DNA of 64,000 nt from Prevotellamassilia timonensis (GTDB lineage: Bacteria; Bacteroidota; Bacteroidia; Bacteroidales; Bacteroidaceae), in assembly GCF_900106785.1 (NCBI RefSeq), contig NZ_LT629845.1, positions 60,042 through 124,041 on the forward strand, written 5' to 3'. The position numbers and the translations under genes were made by a program. Below, in pieces: positions 1-7,362 of the stretch. The notes under the pieces were generated by a model. That model saw only the letters and a program-made list of their open reading frames with translations. It was not told the DNA's origin and ran no database searches. Position 1 is the first letter of the stretch; each line of letters starts with the position of its first letter.

Positions 1-774
1 CATGGCGGCACCGTCCTGTTCCTTAACAGCAGCGAGGTATGCCATGTACACCCACTGTACAGCCTCCTGGGCGTTTTGTGCAGGGCGACCAAGTTCAAGG
101 CCATAGTACTCGCCCATCACCTTCATTTCCTTCAATGCCTTAATTTGTTCGGCCACCTCCTCGCGCAGACGGATACGGTCGTCGGTCATGGGGCTGCCGA
201 TGGCTTTCTTGTCAGCTTCTTTAGCCTCGATCAAGCGGTCAATGCCGTATACAGCCAGACGACGGTAGTCGCCAATGATGCGGCCGCGGGCATAGTTGTC
301 GGGCAAACCGGTGAGGAAACCCAGTGAACGGAAACGGCGGATCTCTTCGGTGTACACGTCAAACACGCCATCGTTGTGTGTCTTGCGGTAGTGTGTAAAG
401 ATGTCCTTCACGTGTTCGTTAACGGGGTGTCCCTGTTGTGCACAAGCCTTTTCTACCACCTTGATGCCGCCAAAGGGCTTGATGGCACGCTTGAGCAGTT
501 CGTCAGTTTGCAAACCGACAATCAGCTCGTTTTCCTTATCAATATAGCCAGCCTTGTGCGAGCTGATGGTAGACACAGTGTCGGGGTCGAGTGAGCGTAC
601 ACCGCCGTTGGCACGTTCTTCCTCAAGTGCCTGCAAGCAGATGTTCCACAATTTGCGTGTGCGTTCAGTGGGGCCAACCAAGAAAGAGGCATCACCCTCG
701 TAGGGAGTAATGTTGCGCTTTACGAAGTCGGTCACGTTGATTTGCTCAGTCCAAGGTCCTTCGATGAAGTTCAT
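1..774 (-). CDS. pflB: Pyruvate formate-lyase (formate C-acetyltransferase), N-terminal part
   Basis: The minus strand reads open from an ATG at 774 to the left edge of the window, giving the first 258 residues of a protein that normally has about 750. It begins MNFIEGPWTEQINVTDFVK and continues with the PFL N-terminal helical region (TPYEGDASFLVGPTERT; HYRKTHNDGVFDVYTEEIR; PDNYARGRIIGDYRRLAVYG), which is highly characteristic of PflB. The enzyme splits pyruvate with CoA into acetyl-CoA and formate by a glycyl-radical mechanism in the cytoplasm. The catalytic cysteines and glycyl-radical glycine lie outside the window. pta and ackA nearby (7363-9756) would turn the acetyl-CoA into acetate and ATP, and the formate-using purT is at 52475-53638. 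Identity is very likely; whether the gene is intact cannot be judged here. Confidence 0.95.
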   Translation of the reverse strand, partial: MNFIEGPWTEQINVTDFVKRNITPYEGDASFLVGPTERTRKLWNICLQALEEERANGGVRSLDPDTVSTISSHKAGYIDKENELIVGLQTDELLKRAIKPFGGIKVVEKACAQQGHPVNEHVKDIFTHYRKTHNDGVFDVYTEEIRRFRSLGFLTGLPDNYARGRIIGDYRRLAVYGIDRLIEAKEADKKAIGSPMTDDRIRLREEVAEQIKALKEMKVMGEYYGLELGRPAQNAQEAVQWVYMAYLAAVKEQDGAAM

Positions 775-961
775 TTGTTTATAGGGTTTAGAGTTAAAAG
801 TAAATTGAACATTGGCTACACCCCGCAGTTGTCTCAATGTCTTTTCCTTGAGCTTGTTGCATGGTGTAGGCACGTTGTCCAAAATTGTTTCTTTTCAAAA
901 AGTAGAGTCGTTGTAGATAATAAAAGCTTGCTATAGTCTTGTAAGCTTGTTCTTGTGTGGC

Positions 962-1121
962 AAGGTAGTGCAAGGTGAGTGCAGAATGTCAAACTTTGTT
1001 TGAATATTTTGCCGAACCGCGGCCTTACCTTCTGCAAAGGTAGTGCAAGGTGAGTGCAGAATGTCAAACCTTGTTTGAATATTATGCCGAACCGCGGCCT
1101 TACCTTGTGCAAAGGTAGTGC
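962..1121. repeat. 75-bp tandem duplication upstream of pflB
   Basis: Two nearly identical 75-bp units (962-1036 and 1037-1111) are followed by the first 10 bp of a third. Differences between the units are a few single bases. Each unit boundary carries the AAGGTAGTGC sequence that is, read on the minus strand, a promoter -7 box; each unit also holds GCCGAACCGCGGCC. The long minus-strand reading frame over this region (834-1211) is a product of the repetition and looks non-coding. Confidence 0.85.
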
Positions 1122-1142
1122 AAAAAGTACAATAACTGCAAC
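1109..1142 (-). promoter_or_regulatory. Predicted pflB promoter
   Basis: On the minus strand a TTG at 1141-1139 is followed after 21 bp by TACCTTTGC at 1117-1109, matching the Bacteroidota -33/-7 form. A second TACCTTTGC lies one 75-bp repeat unit closer to the gene (1042-1034), and a decayed TACCTTGCC lies at 965-957. The leader to the ATG at 774 is therefore about 180-330 nt, depending on which box is used. Confidence 0.6.
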
Positions 1143-1297
1143 ATTTCTGCTACTTTTATTAACCGAATTGTAATAACTACAATTTTTGATTACTGTGCAT
1201 GACAGATACAACTAATTTTGCAATGATGCAATCTGTTAATTAAAATGATTGTTGTTCAGTAAAACATAAACATGCGAACGGACTCAAGCACCAAACT

Positions 1298-1332
1298 CAA
1301 GCACTAATGGGGGCGACGCGTCTCGCGTCGGG
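1298..1332. repeat. REP-like arm, solitary (unit R1)
   Basis: A single copy of the arm that makes up the window's REP-like family: CAAGCACTAATGGGGGC followed by the hairpin CGACGCG-TCT-CGCGTCG and GGG. It lacks the usual inverted partner arm. It is preceded at 1271-1290 by CATGCGAACGGACTCAAG, a sequence that also borders other copies (40199-40215, 49427-49441, 58537-58555). It holds an unoccupied IS110 target (GGGGGCGACGCG). Between 1333 and 1588 there is no gene, only short repeats of ACATAAG and a palindrome AGGCAGGGC..GCCCTGCCT near 1520-1545. Confidence 0.8.
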
Positions 1333-1748
1333 AAAATATGCAGTTCTTGACTTAGCTAATGTACCGTCCGGTTGATGGGGTAAATGACATTGTGGGTAAT
1401 GAACCTCGTTCTGTGTTTTCAAGGGCTATCCGCCCTTGCGCCGCTTACCGCGGTAGACATAAGTACATAAGCTACATAAGTGACATAAGGCTGACGCCGT
1501 GATTTTTTACATAAGTAGAGGCAGGGCGACCAGCCCTGCCTGTAAGATACATAAGGCTGACGCCGTGCTCGCAGACTCAAGCACCAAACGCAAGCACTAA
1601 TGGGGGCGACGCGTCCCGCGTCGGGAAAATATTCAGCTATTATTTAGTGTATCTTTCCTTTTAATTATTCCGACGCGGGACGCGTCGCTCTAAGTTTGCA
1701 GCAGTTAAGCGGCGCAGCCGCTAACCTGTAAACATTGTTAAATAAGAC

Positions 1749-1780
1749 TTTGTAGTTAGAAGCTTTTTCTATTACTTTTG
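1749..1780 (+). promoter_or_regulatory. Predicted promoter of the IS110 bridge RNA and recombinase, copy A
   Basis: TTTG at 1749-1752, a 20-bp gap, and TACTTTTG at 1773-1780 match the Bacteroidota promoter form exactly. Transcription would start near 1786-1788, just before the first stem of the predicted bridge RNA. Confidence 0.65.
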
Positions 1781-1786
1781 TCGTAG

Positions 1787-1940
1787 TAAAGTAAAGGAAT
1801 AGCTGGTTGGGAGGAAAAATACACCGTCGCCAGTCCGTAGAGACTATTGGGGGCATTAAGACCCCTCCCAACCAAGCTGCAAAGACTAAATAGAATGCTC
1901 ATAAAAATAGTTAGAGTGGCAGTCATCACAGCTTTCGCTA
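1787..1940 (+). ncRNA. Predicted IS110 bridge RNA, copy A
   Basis: Two stem-loops can be read. Target loop: GGTTGGGAGG (1805-1814) pairs with CCTCCCAACC (1864-1873), extended by AGCT 1801-1804 with 1875-1878. Its 49-nt interior holds CGTCGC (1825-1830), identical to the left target plus core, and ACTATTGGGGGC (1843-1854), complementary to the right target plus core with one mismatch. Donor loop: AGCT/GACT (1875-1878, 1884-1887) pairs with AGTC/AGCT (1921-1924, 1930-1933). It holds ATAGAATGC (1890-1898), identical to the element's right end plus core, and TTAGAGT (1911-1917), pairing with the left end GCTCTAA with one G-U pair. The order and polarity match the known IS621 bridge RNA. Ends are estimates. 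The RNA overlaps no essential part of the recombinase reading frame. Confidence 0.8.
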
Positions 1941-1963
1941 CCTTTAAAAAACCATACAAAGAT

Positions 1964-3016
1964 ATGAAAAAGTTCATTATTGGAATCGATTTTTCCAAAG
2001 AAACAGTAGATGCTAGTATCGTACAGAAAGAACAACCAGAAACTCTCATTGCGTACAAGAAGTTTAGAAACAACCTGAAAGGAGTTGATGGACTGATTGC
2101 TTGGGCCAAGTCAAAGGTTGCACAAGACGGAGAAATCATCTTCTGTGGTGAAAACACTGGTACATATAGCACACTCTTCAGTGATGAATTGACAGATCGT
2201 GGCTTTATCATATGGATTGAGCATAGCATGAATATCGTACGTGGCATGGGTGATGTAAGAGGGAAAGACGACAAGACAGACTCTCTGCGTATTGCCTCTT
2301 ACGCTGCACGTTTCTATGATAAGATGAAACCTTACGTACGTCCCAAGGACGAAACGCGTGTACTTAAGACACTCCTTGCTAAGCGAGATAGACTCAAATC
2401 CTTCTTAAAAGCGGAAATTACTAACACAAAGGAGAATCCTTTAATGCTGCAGGACTCCAACATAGCAAGTAGCATAAACGAGTTTTTCAAACGCCTAGAA
2501 GAATCCTTACGGAAAGAACTCAAGGAACTTGAGCGAATGATTCTCGATGTTGTCATGAGCTGCTCTGAATACGCAAAAAACTTCAATATCCTGACTTCCA
2601 TGAAAGGTATCGGTTTGATTAATGCAGTCGCGCTCATAGTCTATACAGACAACTTCACCAAGTTCAACTTTAACCACCGCAAGATTGCTACATATTGGGG
2701 GGTTGTTCCCTTTAAGAACGAATCTGGTACTTCCGTCAGGAGAGGTACACATGTAAGCCCCAAATGCAACTCTTGGCTGAAAGCGCTTTTGACCGAAGCC
2801 ACGCTTTGTGCAATTAGGTATAACTCACGCATAAAAGCTTATCATGATAGGCTTATGGCACGAGGGAAAGCGATCGGTATAGTACTTAACAATTGCAAGA
2901 ACAAAATGCTCAAGATTCTTGTTGCAATGGTACGTGACTCCAAAATCTATTCAGATATGGACGTATCAAAGGATCCTCATACGACCACAACTACTAGCTC
3001 AATAGTTGTATGCTAA
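1964..3016 (+). CDS. IS110-family RNA-guided recombinase (transposase), copy A
   Basis: This 350-residue protein has the two IS110 domains. An N-terminal RuvC-like DEDD domain has Asp9 in FIIGIDFSKE, Glu63 in CGENTGTY, and Asp102/103/106 in GKDDKTDSLR. A C-terminal Tnp (Transposase_20) domain has the helix-hairpin-helix-like LTSMKGIGLINAVAL (210-224) and the SGTS segment (254-257), where the catalytic serine is expected, followed by RRGTHVSPKCNSWLKALL. A coiled region lies between (about 140-200). I took the ATG at 1964 because the longer frame opening with TTG at 1847 would run through the predicted guide-RNA loop. Full length; the identical copy at 38564-39616 suggests recent activity. Confidence 0.93.
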   Translation: MKKFIIGIDFSKETVDASIVQKEQPETLIAYKKFRNNLKGVDGLIAWAKSKVAQDGEIIFCGENTGTYSTLFSDELTDRGFIIWIEHSMNIVRGMGDVRGKDDKTDSLRIASYAARFYDKMKPYVRPKDETRVLKTLLAKRDRLKSFLKAEITNTKENPLMLQDSNIASSINEFFKRLEESLRKELKELERMILDVVMSCSEYAKNFNILTSMKGIGLINAVALIVYTDNFTKFNFNHRKIATYWGVVPFKNESGTSVRRGTHVSPKCNSWLKALLTEATLCAIRYNSRIKAYHDRLMARGKAIGIVLNNCKNKMLKILVAMVRDSKIYSDMDVSKDPHTTTTTSSIVVC

Positions 3017-3125
3017 CATCGGTATCCAACAGATCCTTTAACAAAAAAACTTGCCAAAAATTTGGTCAATAACATAGAATGCCCCCATTAGTGCTTGCGT
3101 TTTTTTGCAGCACGTTTCAGGCAAC

Positions 3126-3161
3126 AAAAAAGGTTGGAAAGAGCCAAGGCCCTTTCCAACC
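3126..3161 (-). terminator. Terminator after the large glycosidase gene
   Basis: GGTTGGAAAG (3132-3141) and CTTTCCAACC (3152-3161) form a 10-bp stem. Read on the minus strand it is followed by a run of T, so it fits a rho-independent terminator for the gene ending at 3188. Confidence 0.75.
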
Positions 3162-3187
3162 AAACCTATTATTACTTGCTAGCAATA

Positions 3188-6100
3188 TTACTTGCTAAGC
3201 ACCTTTTTACCCCCAATGATATTGGGAAGTCCTTTTTGTGGGGCGGCCATGCGGCGTCCCGACATGTCGTAGATAGTTGCGTCAGTATTGACGAAAGGCG
3301 TGTTAACTTTGCCTATCTCGGTCACGGTAGAATCAAAGTTGAAGTCGCCATTGTCAACACCCTCAAATACGAATACGCTTGAGGCAGGGAACTGGAAGGT
3401 GATTTCTTGATCAATGTCAATGGGTTCACCCACGTTGATGCCTTTCAAACCGCCATCAACACCAATCTTCTGGTCGTCAAACGAGCTGTTCAGAGCGATG
3501 GTTGTCTTGAACGCTTCGGGTATGTCAAACACCTTTCGCAATGTTGTGGTCAAGGTACGTTCTTGCACATCGGGGTTACGCAGGGTGAGGGTAGTCTTCT
3601 TACCATTCCATGCAGCCCAACCATATACATTAACCTTGCTTCCGTCCCATGGGTTGCCGCCTACCCAGTGAATGTCGGGCAGCACGTCCACGTTGCGGTT
3701 TTGCCAATCCATGCAGTCAGACAAGTCTTTCCACAATGCACCGGCCTTGCCACTGGCGTCCTTAATTTCGTCCATAAGGGCATAGTCAGCATACAATTCT
3801 ACCATGCCCGAACCACAACCAAAGGCACAACGCAGCTCACGCAAAGCACCATCATAATCGTAGTTGCTCGGTGTGTAAGGTTTGCCGTGTTTGCTCAGAA
3901 TAAACCCGTGCGTCATGAGCGTATTGATGGGGCAGAGTGGTGAATCTTGGATAAAGATTTTGTACACCATGTAGTCGCGATAAGTAATCCACTGCTCGCG
4001 GTCGGTGCCTGTATTACCAATCTTCGAGCAGTCGGCATCTTGACGCCATACCGCATCACTATAATGGAACCAGAATGGCGATGCCCATGTGCCCACGGTG
4101 GTGTTGAAGAATATGTCGGGGCGGCTCTTGCGTACGTCGCGCTCAATGCTGATAATACCCTCGGCATTTTCAATACCCGTGTCACCAGCATCGGGACCAG
4201 TGGCAGTGCCTTGTGCGCTGATGCCGTCAAACTTGAAGAAACGGAAGTCGTACTTGTTAATCATGTCGGTGCAGCAGCTCACAAAATACTTGTAGTATTC
4301 AGCGTTACTCAACTGCATGCCGCCACGGCCGTTCCAGTATTTGCGGCGGTATGTACCACTTGCGCCATAACCGCCCACCGGACCGAGCCAGGCACCAATG
4401 CCTACGCCCATTTGCTTGGCAAGGTTATCTTCAGGCGTAAATCCGTTGGGGAAATTAGAGTTGAATGTCCAAGTGCCGTATGCGTCCCAGCCATCGTCCC
4501 ATACAAAGGCGTACGGAGCTTTGCCATACACATCGTAGAACTTGGTTTTCCACTGGTTCATTACATTGACGCATTGGTCGCTTGTCATGTTGGCAGAGTA
4601 GTCACCCTTCGTGTTATTGGGGTCAGATGCATCATACACACCATTATTTCCCACGGCATTGTTGCGGTCGATGTTCAGTTCATACCATGAGTTGTAAAGA
4701 GTGAACGGGCGCCAGGGCACAGCGCGTTCGCGTTCGCTGTAGGCCAGGAACGAACGGCGTTGTTGGCCGGGAGCCACGAGACCTACAACCGAACTAACCT
4801 CCCAAGTGGTGCCTTTCTTTAATGTGGTGTTACGGCGCCAATATCCCTGCATGGGCACTTCGGTCGGTGCCAGCATGTGCAAGGTGTCAATCTTGGTGTA
4901 ACTGAGCTTAATCGTGCCCGATGAGGTGATGGCTTCGGTCTTTTTCGACACCATCATACGCAAGGTGTAGTCGCCCTTGTTAGGTATTGACAAGGTGTAT
5001 TCGTTCTCGTTTTTAGCAGTACCCGTAAAGCCTGCATGGTAATTGGCTGTTACGACACTGCCCGAAGCGTCAAGCAGATCGACGCCTACTATGTTCAAGC
5101 GGTTAGAGCCAGATTGGTAGTTGAATGCCACGTTGAGCGTACCTTTGTCCTCGTTAAAGTGTACGTCCATCGTCTTGGCATAGATGTTAGGATAAGCCTC
5201 GTCCTGTTCAATCACCTTATAGGGTATTTTGTCGCTCTCAACAACAGTCCAGCTGTCGGGAGTCCACTGACGGCTGACTGGCTCATCTATTTCGAATGTG
5301 GTGAGAGGTACATCGGCATTAGGATTAGCCGAAGCTACGCGGAACTCTGCACAGCAAGCGAACTTTCGGCTGTTCTGTGCAGACTTGATCACCACCTTTA
5401 CATATTGAGCATCAACCTGCTGCGGCAGATTAATCCACTCCTCGTCAAGCGAATAGGTCAAAGTGCCTTCGGTTTGTTTGGCCAGCGAATTGGCATCAGT
5501 ACCTGTCCAGATTTCATAATCCTTTATATGTCCGTTTACGCCAACTGCCGCCTGGCGTGTAACAATGCCTACGGCACCTACCTTCTGCGCCTTTTTCATG
5601 TCAACCATGAACCAGTGCGGCATATCTTGGTTGTTGTTGGTGTAGTCGGAATGCCAGTAAGTATTAGTATTGCCATCGATAATGGCCTCAACCTTGCCTG
5701 TGCCATTATCATTGTTCCAACCATCGGCAGTCACTGTCCAGTCAGAACGGTCGTAAATTACAGGTGTTTCGGTGGTTGTGGCTTCGGTGCCGTCAGCCAG
5801 GGCCTTGCGTTGAGCAGCCTCCGCCTTTTCGGTCTTTTCGGCCACCAAATCGTAAAGCACAACGGGCACACCAATCTTTTCGCTGAACGTGATGGTACCA
5901 TTGCTGCTAAAATCGCTGCGCTTTGTGCCAGCTACAAAATAACGCAGCACGTATGCACCAGCCTTGGGTATGTCGAGCGTGTACACATTATCTTTCTTCT
6001 GTCCGCCCGTAAAACCACCATGGTAGTCCTTGGCCAGCACATTGCCATTGCCATCAACCACGTCTACGCCCACAATGTCGAGGCGGTGGTTGCCGCTTGT

Positions 6101-6949
6101 GTACTGGAATGTCAAAGTTTGTGTGCCAGCTTTGCGGAATGAAACATAGCCGCGTGTACCCATCACGTCGTCGGGCGACACTGTATTATTGTCTACCTTG
6201 ATTTCGCTTTTGCGAATATCCTCGGGCAGTTCGTCGCCAGGTTCCCAATTAAAGGACGATGAGTTCCAGCCAGTTGGCGTAAAACTATCCATGCCAGCAT
6301 TCGACACCTGGGCAGAGTTTACGCCCATAGGAGTCTCAAGTCCGGCAAATATTTTGTTGCTTGCCAACAAGGCGCCGCGTGTGTTACCTACAACCACGGG
6401 CACCGTTTTGGCGGCTTCATTGTCTACATTGTATATCATTGGGGTGATAGACTGCATAGCCTGATCGTCATCAGCCGTCACCTCGAGCGTGGTGCGCAAA
6501 TAGTGTGAACCATCGCGCAACACGGCATGCCATGTCACGTTAAGCTTGTCCTTTTTGAATACGGCTTTAAGTGCCTTGCCATTGAATCTGTCAGACCCTT
6601 TAGCTGCAGCGGCATTGCCAGTGAGTTCTTCTTCCTCCACGCTTTGCAGTGTCATTTGTGAGGAAGTGAAGGTAGTGCCGTCGCCCAGCACCACTTTGAA
6701 CAACTCGGTGCCGGCCTTGAGGTTCATCTCCTCGCAACCATTGAAAAAGAGCGAGCCGTCTTGTTTGACAAATTTGGCAGTTAACAAGTTGTTCTTCAAG
6801 GTATATTCGTTGCCGTCAACGGCAATGCTTGCCGTACCGGCCTGCTGAGTTTGTGGAAAAACCACCTTTTGGGCTATAATGCCTTGGCCGCTGCCTAACA
6901 TAAAGCAGCAGATTGTGGCACCCATCCAACGTTTAATGTTATTATCCAT
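3188..6949 (-). CDS. Secreted multidomain clan GH-D-like glycoside hydrolase with F5/8C domain
   Basis: A 1253-residue secreted protein: signal peptide 1-26 (ending GQGIIAQ), N-terminal beta-sandwich (about 30-210), a domain of about 70 residues at 285-355, an F5/8 type C (discoidin) domain at about 397-542, a second copy of the same domain at 612-683 (shared pattern RLxIVGVDxxD..YHxGFTG..YTLxIP), a catalytic barrel at about 750-1110, a C-terminal beta domain and a sorting-type tail (IYDMSGRR..GGKKVLSK). The barrel has VWDDGW and FKFDGIS (Asp908 the likely nucleophile), as in GH36/GH27-type alpha-galactosidases; an acid/base Asp may lie in SDAVWRQDAD. Exact family and substrate are uncertain. 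The ATG at 6949 was chosen over an upstream in-frame start because the signal peptide follows directly. Confidence 0.75.
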   Translation of the reverse strand: MDNNIKRWMGATICCFMLGSGQGIIAQKVVFPQTQQAGTASIAVDGNEYTLKNNLLTAKFVKQDGSLFFNGCEEMNLKAGTELFKVVLGDGTTFTSSQMTLQSVEEEELTGNAAAAKGSDRFNGKALKAVFKKDKLNVTWHAVLRDGSHYLRTTLEVTADDDQAMQSITPMIYNVDNEAAKTVPVVVGNTRGALLASNKIFAGLETPMGVNSAQVSNAGMDSFTPTGWNSSSFNWEPGDELPEDIRKSEIKVDNNTVSPDDVMGTRGYVSFRKAGTQTLTFQYTSGNHRLDIVGVDVVDGNGNVLAKDYHGGFTGGQKKDNVYTLDIPKAGAYVLRYFVAGTKRSDFSSNGTITFSEKIGVPVVLYDLVAEKTEKAEAAQRKALADGTEATTTETPVIYDRSDWTVTADGWNNDNGTGKVEAIIDGNTNTYWHSDYTNNNQDMPHWFMVDMKKAQKVGAVGIVTRQAAVGVNGHIKDYEIWTGTDANSLAKQTEGTLTYSLDEEWINLPQQVDAQYVKVVIKSAQNSRKFACCAEFRVASANPNADVPLTTFEIDEPVSRQWTPDSWTVVESDKIPYKVIEQDEAYPNIYAKTMDVHFNEDKGTLNVAFNYQSGSNRLNIVGVDLLDASGSVVTANYHAGFTGTAKNENEYTLSIPNKGDYTLRMMVSKKTEAITSSGTIKLSYTKIDTLHMLAPTEVPMQGYWRRNTTLKKGTTWEVSSVVGLVAPGQQRRSFLAYSERERAVPWRPFTLYNSWYELNIDRNNAVGNNGVYDASDPNNTKGDYSANMTSDQCVNVMNQWKTKFYDVYGKAPYAFVWDDGWDAYGTWTFNSNFPNGFTPEDNLAKQMGVGIGAWLGPVGGYGASGTYRRKYWNGRGGMQLSNAEYYKYFVSCCTDMINKYDFRFFKFDGISAQGTATGPDAGDTGIENAEGIISIERDVRKSRPDIFFNTTVGTWASPFWFHYSDAVWRQDADCSKIGNTGTDREQWITYRDYMVYKIFIQDSPLCPINTLMTHGFILSKHGKPYTPSNYDYDGALRELRCAFGCGSGMVELYADYALMDEIKDASGKAGALWKDLSDCMDWQNRNVDVLPDIHWVGGNPWDGSKVNVYGWAAWNGKKTTLTLRNPDVQERTLTTTLRKVFDIPEAFKTTIALNSSFDDQKIGVDGGLKGINVGEPIDIDQEITFQFPASSVFVFEGVDNGDFNFDSTVTEIGKVNTPFVNTDATIYDMSGRRMAAPQKGLPNIIGGKKVLSK

Positions 6950-7027
6950 ATTTAGATTTGAGTAGTAAATGTTTTCATGCGGTGTTAGAGTATAGAAGCA
7001 TGGGAAGTACTTGTACACTTTCCGCTT

Positions 7028-7062
7028 GCAAAGCTATAAATAAGTGCCGTATTGGGGGGGGG
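7028..7062 (-). promoter_or_regulatory. Predicted glycosidase promoter with a 9-bp G tract at the -33 position
   Basis: On the minus strand TAGCTTTGC (7036-7028) fits the -7 box. The position about 20 bp upstream, where -33 contacts fall, is a run of nine C on that strand (G on the plus strand, 7054-7062). The rest of 6950-7362 holds no gene apart from the promoter facing pta. Confidence 0.45.
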
Positions 7063-7229
7063 TAATTATCTTAATAAATATAAAATGCGCCAAAGAATGC
7101 ACGTGAAAGTCCTATGAACGGTCTTTAGGTAGCGGCAATGCGCGCTTGACGACGCCGTTGCCCGTGCACAATCACACCTACTTATACAAAATATTTTGTG
7201 AATATGGCAAAGAAAAGAATAAAAGTCGC

Positions 7230-7238
7230 TACCTTTGC
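7230..7238 (+). promoter_or_regulatory. Predicted pta promoter -7 box
   Basis: TACCTTTGC at 7230-7238 lies 125 bp before the pta start. No convincing TTTG is seen 19-21 bp upstream, so the assignment rests on the -7 box alone. Confidence 0.45.
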
Positions 7239-7362
7239 AAGAGCGCAAAGCACCATGGGCCAAGCGTCTGATTGGATATGCAACAATATAAACAGATGTT
7301 GGCTGATTAGTGAGAATTGCAAAATACAACACAACATAAAATAAGTATACATAAAAGTATTT

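Larger units (their letters stand above)
1689..3082 (+). mobile_element. IS110-family insertion sequence, copy A (1394 bp)
   Basis: The element was bounded by comparing it with the inverted second copy at 38498-39891: identity runs through both and stops at the REP target. Copy A position x corresponds to copy B position 41580-x. There are no terminal inverted repeats. A GC dinucleotide flanks both ends (1687-1688 and 3081-3082), as expected for the two-base core of IS110 recombination. The left end is long and non-coding (275 bp, 1689-1963) and the right end short (66 bp after the stop), the layout of the IS110 group proper, where the guide RNA lies upstream of the recombinase. Its A/T-rich coding style differs from neighbouring genes. 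Confidence 0.92.
1589..3099. repeat. REP-like inverted pair R2, interrupted by IS110 copy A
   Basis: The left arm (1589-1625) and right arm (1670-1688 plus 3083-3099) form an inverted pair around a 44-bp AT-rich spacer. The right arm is split by the IS110 element between CGACGCGGGACGCGTCGC and CCCCATTAGTGCTTGCG. Rejoining the two sides restores a right arm like those of the uninterrupted units at 37911-40163 and 49465-49585. Confidence 0.85.

Noticed and set aside
834..1211. A 125-codon minus-strand frame upstream of pflB
   Set aside because: It is produced by the 75-bp tandem repeat and contains repeated peptide segments; it covers the predicted promoters.
1847..1963. N-terminal extension of the IS110 recombinase from a TTG start
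   Set aside because: The extension would translate the guide loops of the predicted bridge RNA; the IS110 N-terminal motif begins right after the ATG at 1964.
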